64,000 bases of DNA from JACNKJ01 sp964440095 (lineage in GTDB: Bacteria > Krumholzibacteriota > Krumholzibacteriia > JACNKJ01), in assembly GCA_964440095.1 (NCBI GenBank), contig CAYTPZ010000003.1, positions 46,469 to 110,468 on the forward strand, written 5' to 3'. Shown one piece after another: positions 59,861-64,000 of the stretch; position 1 is the stretch's first letter, and each line of letters opens with the position of its first letter. Both the position numbers and the translations under genes were made by a program. The notes under the pieces were generated by a model, which did no database searches, was not told the origin of the DNA, and worked only from the letters and a program-made list of their open reading frames with translations.

Positions 59861-61180
59861 ATGTACGAATTCAAACTTCCGGATCTGGGCGAAGGCATTC
59901 ACGAGGGCGAGGTGCTCAAGTGGCACGTGTCCGCCGGTGAAACCATTGCCGAAGACGATCCTCTCGTGGACGTGGAAACCGACAAGGCGGCGGTCACCAT
60001 TCCTTCGCCGGCCAGCGGTAAGGTGGTTTCCACCGCGGGAGACGTGGGCGATATCGTTCACACGGGAAGCGTCATTGCGGTGATCGACGAAGGCAAAGGA
60101 GCTACCAGTCCCCAGTCTCCAGTCGCCAGCAAGAAAGAGACGCCGGCCGAGGACGCGGCGCTGCACAGTTCGGTAGCCGCGGCGGCTGAGACTGCGGCGA
60201 AAGCGCTCGAACCCGCCGGATCAGGCGGTCAGCGGCAAGCGGTCAGCGGCAAGCGGGTGGCCGCCGCTCCCGCCGTGCGCCGCATCGCGCGCGAGATGGG
60301 CATCGACATCAACACCATCGCGGGAAGTGGTCCCGGTGGACGTGTCTTCGTGGAGGATCTCGGTCGGCCAGCGGTCAGCGGCCAGCGGCCAGCGACCGTC
60401 GCCGAGTTGCCCGAAGCCACGCAGGACTTCAGCGGTGGATCCTCCATCCCCTACTTTGAAGTTGAGGAGCTTCCCGACTTCAGCGAATGGGGACCGGTGG
60501 AGATCGAGGCTGTTCGGTCCATCCGCCGGAAAGTGGCGCGCAAGATGACCAGTTCGATGATCATCGCGCCGCATGTAGCTCACATGGATGAGTGCGATGT
60601 GACGGGGCTCTCGAATTTCCTGGCGGAAGAGAAAGCGCGCGAGGGCTGCACCGGACTGACCTTCATGGCTTTCGTCATCAAGGCCGTGGCCAACGCTTTG
60701 CAGCGTTTCCCCGAGCTCAACGCCAGTCTCGATCCTCATCGGGAAGCGCTCATCTTCAAGAAGTACTACAACCTGGGTTTCGCGGCCGACACGCCTCGGG
60801 GACTGCTGGTTCCGGTGATAAAAAACACCGACCGCATGGGCGTGGCCGCTATCTCAGACGCGGTTCGCGATCTGGCGGGCAAGGCTCGTGAGGGAACTAT
60901 CGATGCGGCCGATATGCGCGGCGGCACATTCTCCATCACCAATATCGGCGTGCTCGGTGGAACGGGGCTCATCCCCACCATCAACTACCCCGAGGCGGCG
61001 ATCCTGGGCATGGCGCAGGTGCGCGAAAAACCCGTGGTGCGGGAAGGTGAAATCGTCATTCGCAACATCATGCCGATTACCTTGGCCTTTGATCATCGTA
61101 TCACCAACGGCGCCAACGCGGCCCGCTTCGTGAATGACGTGATGGCCCAGTTGGAAGATCCGATTCGAATGAGCCTGTAG
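59861..61180 (+). CDS. pdhC: Dihydrolipoamide acetyltransferase E2
   Basis: 439-residue E2 core of the pyruvate dehydrogenase complex. One lipoyl domain (1-77; lipoyl Lys in DVETDKAAVTIPS near 45), a peripheral-subunit-binding domain (VAAAPAVRRIAREMGIDI near 131), and the catalytic domain from about 210. The active-site motif reads FDHRITNGANAARF: the usual HxxxDG is HxxxNG. The two linkers contain heptamer repeat DNA, giving SPQSPVASKK, QRQAVSGKR and RPAVSGQRPA. It is separated from pdhB by 8 bases. Confidence 0.95.
   Translation: MYEFKLPDLGEGIHEGEVLKWHVSAGETIAEDDPLVDVETDKAAVTIPSPASGKVVSTAGDVGDIVHTGSVIAVIDEGKGATSPQSPVASKKETPAEDAALHSSVAAAAETAAKALEPAGSGGQRQAVSGKRVAAAPAVRRIAREMGIDINTIAGSGPGGRVFVEDLGRPAVSGQRPATVAELPEATQDFSGGSSIPYFEVEELPDFSEWGPVEIEAVRSIRRKVARKMTSSMIIAPHVAHMDECDVTGLSNFLAEEKAREGCTGLTFMAFVIKAVANALQRFPELNASLDPHREALIFKKYYNLGFAADTPRGLLVPVIKNTDRMGVAAISDAVRDLAGKAREGTIDAADMRGGTFSITNIGVLGGTGLIPTINYPEAAILGMAQVREKPVVREGEIVIRNIMPITLAFDHRITNGANAARFVNDVMAQLEDPIRMSL
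60104..60130 (+). repeat. CAGTCYC heptamer repeat inside pdhC
   Basis: Three units, CAGTCCC, CAGTCTC, CAGTCGC, then CAG, in the lipoyl-to-binding-domain linker. Same family as the tract at 30530-30561. Confidence 0.75.
60229..60256 (+). repeat. TCAGCGG heptamer repeat inside pdhC, first copy
   Basis: Four units alternating TCAGCGG and CAAGCGG, in frame in the E2 linker, in gene orientation, preceded by the head-like AGGCGG. Confidence 0.88.
60368..60395 (+). repeat. TCAGCGG heptamer repeat inside pdhC, second copy
   Basis: Four units CCAGCGG, TCAGCGG, CCAGCGG, CCAGCGA between the binding domain and the catalytic domain, again in gene orientation. Confidence 0.88.
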
Positions 61181-61191
61181 GGAGGCGCGAC

Positions 61192-62610
61192 ATGGTCATG
61201 GGACAGCTCAAACAGGAAACCGACCTCGTTGTTATCGGCGCGGGCCCCGGCGGATACGTTGCCGCACTGCGCGCGGCGGACCTCGGCCTCGATGTCACCC
61301 TCATCGAGCGTGAGGAAAAACTGGGCGGCGTTTGCCTGCGAGAGGGATGCATCCCGTCGAAAGCCCTGATCAACGCCGTCGAAATCGCCGACGCCGCGCG
61401 TCACGGTGAGAAGTTCGGGCTCAAGGTTACTGATCTGGAGATCGATCCCAAGAAACTCCACGAGTGGACCTGCTCCGTCGTCGAAGGACTCACCGGCGGC
61501 ATCCGTGGTCTGCTGGACAAGCGCGGCGTGGAAGTGATCCGCGGCAGTGCGCGTTTCGACGGACCCAACAGCCTGGCCTTGGAAGGCACGGAAGTTTCGG
61601 GCATCCAGTTCAAGCACTGCATCATCGCTACGGGCTCGCGCATCAACGAGCTGCCTGCGGCCTACGACCTGCCGGTGTGGACATCCGCCGAAGCGCTCAA
61701 GATCCCGGAGATTCCCGAATCACTGCTGGTGGTCGGCGGCGGTTACATCGGCCTGGAAATGGGCATGATCTACGCGGGCCTGGGATCCAAGGTGACCATG
61801 GTCGAGTTCTTCCCCAATCTCTTGCAGGGGGCCGACGCCGATCTGGTGCGAGTGGTGGTGAAGAGCGCCAAAAAGCGCTTCGAGAAAATTTACACGAATT
61901 CAAAAGTCGTGAAGCTTGAGAAAATCGACTCGACCTGCGTCGCCACGATCGAGAAGGACGGCAAGGAAGAGAAGATCGAAGCCGCGCAGGTGCTCATCGC
62001 CGTGGGACGCCGTCCGAACACCGACAACATCGCCCTGGAAATGACGGGCCTCAAGGTGGACAGTGAGGGACGCATTCCCACCGACGAACAGTGTCGAACA
62101 GCCCTTCCGCACATCTACGCTATCGGAGATATAGCGCCGGGTCCCATGCTGGCGCATAAGGCCAGCCGTGAAGCCAAGGTCGCCGCCGAGACCATCGCCG
62201 GACATGACGCGGCCTTCGACAACCGGGCCATTCCGGCCGTGGTCTTCACCGACCCTGAGCTGGCCTGGACGGGCATCACCGAGAAGGAAGCCAAAGAACA
62301 AGGCATCCCCATCAATGTGGGACGCTTCCCCCTCTCCGCTTTGGGACGCGCACGCACTCTGGGACGCAATGAAGGCCTCGCCAAGGTCCTCAGCGATCCG
62401 GAAACCGGACGCGTTCTAGGTGTGGGCATGGTGGGCCCCATGGCCAGCGAACTCATCGCCGAGGGCACCTTGGCTCTCGAGATGGGCGCGACCCTAGAAG
62501 ACATCATGGTAACCATCCATCCTCACCCCACGCTTTCCGAGGCCATCTTCGAGGCGGCCGAGGCGGCGGCAGGTGCGGCCATCCATATTAGCGCCCCCAA
62601 GAAGCCCTAG
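61192..62610 (+). CDS. lpdA: Dihydrolipoyl dehydrogenase E3
   Basis: 472-residue flavoprotein that reoxidises E2 lipoate with NAD+. FAD loop LVVIGAGPGGYVAALRAADL near 12-31, redox site GGVCLREGCIPSKALIN near 45-61, NAD site LLVVGGGYIGLEMGMIYAGL near 178-197, YAIGDIAPGPMLAHKAS near 305, and catalytic His in TIHPHPTLSEA near 442. GGAGG lies 6 bases before ATG 61192. Fourth gene of the pdh operon. Confidence 0.97.
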   Translation: MVMGQLKQETDLVVIGAGPGGYVAALRAADLGLDVTLIEREEKLGGVCLREGCIPSKALINAVEIADAARHGEKFGLKVTDLEIDPKKLHEWTCSVVEGLTGGIRGLLDKRGVEVIRGSARFDGPNSLALEGTEVSGIQFKHCIIATGSRINELPAAYDLPVWTSAEALKIPEIPESLLVVGGGYIGLEMGMIYAGLGSKVTMVEFFPNLLQGADADLVRVVVKSAKKRFEKIYTNSKVVKLEKIDSTCVATIEKDGKEEKIEAAQVLIAVGRRPNTDNIALEMTGLKVDSEGRIPTDEQCRTALPHIYAIGDIAPGPMLAHKASREAKVAAETIAGHDAAFDNRAIPAVVFTDPELAWTGITEKEAKEQGIPINVGRFPLSALGRARTLGRNEGLAKVLSDPETGRVLGVGMVGPMASELIAEGTLALEMGATLEDIMVTIHPHPTLSEAIFEAAEAAAGAAIHISAPKKP

Positions 62611-62611
62611 T

Positions 62612-63241
62612 ATGCCCATCGACCTGCCAGCTTACCGGCGCGACGAGCTGCTGCTCGAGCGCTGCCGGCGCAGCGGACGCGCGGAGATCGAACTCTTCCG
62701 CCCGGCCGGAGTGGAAGTTGTTCTGGGCCGCGGCAGCAAAGTTGAGCTGGAACTCAATTCCGAATCTTGTCAAAAAGACGGCGTTAAACTTCGCAGACGT
62801 TTAGGCGGAGGATGCGCGGTGGTGCTCGACGGCGGCAATCTCGTGCTCGCCGTGGCACTGCCCCTTCCCGGGGTGGGCGGCGTGCGCAAGGTTTTCGACG
62901 CGCTGACCCAGTGGGCCATCGACGGGCTCACCCGCGCGGGAATTCCCGGCGTGGAAAAAGCGGGTAGCAGCGATCTCGCCCTCAATGGAAAAAAGGTAGG
63001 CGGTTCCTGCGTCTATCGTTCCAAGGGCTTTTTCCTCTACTCCACGACCTTGCTCTTCAATCCCCCTGGTGATGCCGCCGAGCGATGGCTGGCCCACCCA
63101 CCTCGCGAGCCCGAGTACAGAGATGGCCGGGGTCACGCCGACTTCATGGGCTCTCTCGATCCGAGTGGCGATGTGGAGACATGGCTTCGCCGCCTACGTG
63201 AAAGCTTCACGCCGGAATCGCTTCCCGATTTTTCTGATTAA
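62612..63241 (+). CDS. Lipoate-protein ligase A-like protein
   Basis: 209-residue member of the BPL/LplA/LipB family, likely attaching lipoate to the E2 domain of the upstream pdh operon (1-base gap). It has the binding loop LRRRLGGGCAVVLDGGNLVL near 66-85 and the catalytic-Lys segment NGKKVGGSCVYRS near 126-138. It lacks the accessory C-terminal domain of E. coli LplA, so it may be an amidotransferase or need a separate partner. Its stop codon overlaps that of the convergent secreted protein by 4 bases. Confidence 0.85.
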   Translation: MPIDLPAYRRDELLLERCRRSGRAEIELFRPAGVEVVLGRGSKVELELNSESCQKDGVKLRRRLGGGCAVVLDGGNLVLAVALPLPGVGGVRKVFDALTQWAIDGLTRAGIPGVEKAGSSDLALNGKKVGGSCVYRSKGFFLYSTTLLFNPPGDAAERWLAHPPREPEYRDGRGHADFMGSLDPSGDVETWLRRLRESFTPESLPDFSD

Positions 63242-63876
63242 TAGAGCTGCTTGACCTGGCTCCAGCTTTTATCCCCGGAAACGCCGCCCGCCGTACCGCC
63301 CATAGTGAAGGACAGGTCGCGAGCTCCGGGGAATTCGCCGATCCAGGCGAAGTTGGCCGTGCCGCTAAGCTCGAAGCCGTCCGACAACCCGGCCTTATCG
63401 ATCCAGAGAATTTTCTCGCCCCAGGGACCGAGGGTCCAACAAGAGCTCCCCAAATGTTCTCCATCGATACGTAGATCGATAACGGTGAGACCGCTTTTTT
63501 CAGGTTCCGCGAGGACGTGGATGTAGAGCGCCTCGGGACCGTAACTCAGTTCCGTCTCCAGGCGTAATTCGCCCAGAAGGAAGGTGAGAAGACCGTTCGA
63601 GTACTTGAGGCTGAATGCTTCTTCTCGGTTGCACTGCCAATTGAAGTGGACGGCGTCGAGGCTTTGCCCAAGCCCACCGGAAAGCGTGAGTTCGGAAGTT
63701 GAGCCCTCGATGCCATCACCGATCATGGCTTCTAGATCGAAAAGACCTCCAGCACTTCCAATTCGTGAAGATAGTTGGGAACGGTTGATGCTCTCCGTTG
63801 CGGCAAGTAAGGGCGTGGCAAGGATAGCCACGGTCACGAATGCCGTAAGGATCTTCACTGGACCTTGATTCAACAT
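63238..63876 (-). CDS. Small secreted protein ending in WSQVKQLY
   Basis: 212-residue exported protein of unknown function. Signal peptide (LTAFVTVAILATPLLA-A) then a beta-sandwich-like domain (ELTLSGGLGQSLDAVHFNWQ, LSGTANFAWIGEFPGARDLS) with one Cys pair and no enzyme motif. It ends SGDKSWSQVKQLY, the same C-terminal octapeptide pattern as the 44307 and 46512 proteins. ATG 63876 has GGGGA 5 bases upstream; GTG 63858 is possible. Confidence 0.75.
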   Translation of the reverse strand: MLNQGPVKILTAFVTVAILATPLLAATESINRSQLSSRIGSAGGLFDLEAMIGDGIEGSTSELTLSGGLGQSLDAVHFNWQCNREEAFSLKYSNGLLTFLLGELRLETELSYGPEALYIHVLAEPEKSGLTVIDLRIDGEHLGSSCWTLGPWGEKILWIDKAGLSDGFELSGTANFAWIGEFPGARDLSFTMGGTAGGVSGDKSWSQVKQLY

Positions 63877-63949
63877 GTGCTTCCCCAGAACAGCTTGATC
63901 TATACAACTGTTGAGCATGGGCGTCATAACCCATGCCTTTTAAGAATGG

Positions 63950-63990
63950 GCGCTTCAGGGTTTCGTGTGGGTAAGTCCGTCCTGAAGCGC
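63950..63990. repeat. Inverted repeat near the window end
   Basis: Perfect 10-bp arms GCGCTTCAGG/CCTGAAGCGC separated by 21 bases. No T-run follows, so terminator, operator or element end are all possible. Nothing else was seen in 63877-64000. Confidence 0.5.
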
Positions 63991-64000
63991 TATTCTCCCT

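Noticed and set aside
1..64000. tRNA, rRNA, tmRNA or known riboswitch
   Set aside because: No T-loop-like GTTCGANTC with matching acceptor stems, rRNA block or known aptamer consensus was noticed by eye; a covariance search could still find one.

Overview
This is a chromosomal window of about 58-60 percent GC from a Gram-negative bacterium. It carries lpxH (lipid A synthesis), an outer-membrane PorV/UPF0164-type barrel, several lipoproteins, and four secreted proteins with a C-terminal FlgD-Ig/type IX-like sorting domain. Split glycyl-tRNA synthetase, a short primary-type sigma factor, a bacilliredoxin, an ATP-citrate-lyase pair and multihaem cytochromes point to the FCB superphylum, most likely an uncultured lineage of the Eisenbacteria/Krumholzibacteriota kind. 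That placement is inference from gene style, not a search. I saw no rRNA, tRNA, CRISPR array, insertion sequence or phage.

Layout. 1-998: 5' part of a tryptophanase-like gene. 1214-7591: a minus-strand cassette of two related lipoproteins and one type IX-like cargo, with a good promoter. 7929-11081: a large secreted protein with its own promoter and terminator. 11449-21461: a tightly overlapping minus-strand housekeeping operon (phoH, pgpH, ybeY, corC/hlyC, DUF502, a shrunken mgtE, recO, glyQ, glyS). 21555-22576: two small cell-envelope lipoproteins. 22723-26149: vanZ-hisS-aspS. 26215-31476: envelope and regulation genes (rpoD-type sigma, M23 peptidase, DUF523, amidase, YbbR, EIIA). 31552-33941: htrA, divergent from lpxH. 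33978-38169: porV plus an M6-like protein with a degenerate catalytic motif. 38328-43253: a respiratory block (DUF1858, small haem-copper-oxidase-like protein, NapC/ImcH-like hexahaem cytochrome, octahaem HAO-like enzyme). 43411-46375: thiol, redox and stress genes. 46512-50739: VWA protein and CapA-like secreted protein. 50952-51920: HNH nuclease. 51992-55998: ATP-citrate-lyase-like pair. 56114-63241: two lipoamide dehydrogenases, pyruvate dehydrogenase E1a/E1b/E2/E3 and a lipoate ligase. 63238-63876: a small secreted protein.

Two patterns stand out. First, three otherwise unrelated secreted proteins (44307, 46512, 63238) end in the same C-terminal octapeptide, W-S-x-[VI]-K-x-[LT]-Y, distinct from the type IX-like tails; this looks like an undescribed C-terminal sorting or processing tag. 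Second, a heptanucleotide repeat, (TCAGCGG)n with a conserved head CTCTGGCGG, is scattered through the window. It usually starts directly after a stop codon, and it also occurs in frame inside the interdomain linkers of the pyruvate dehydrogenase E2 gene. A second heptamer family (CAGTCYC) occurs upstream of the M23 gene and again in E2.

Metabolism. The genes indicate pyruvate oxidation to acetyl-CoA with scavenged lipoate, a citrate-cleaving (or citrate-forming) ATP-citrate-lyase-like enzyme with a CRP-like operator upstream, and respiration through an HAO-type octahaem enzyme fed from the quinone pool. Protection against peroxide appears to rest on a peroxiredoxin, a rhodanese, an FMN reductase and a bacilliredoxin.
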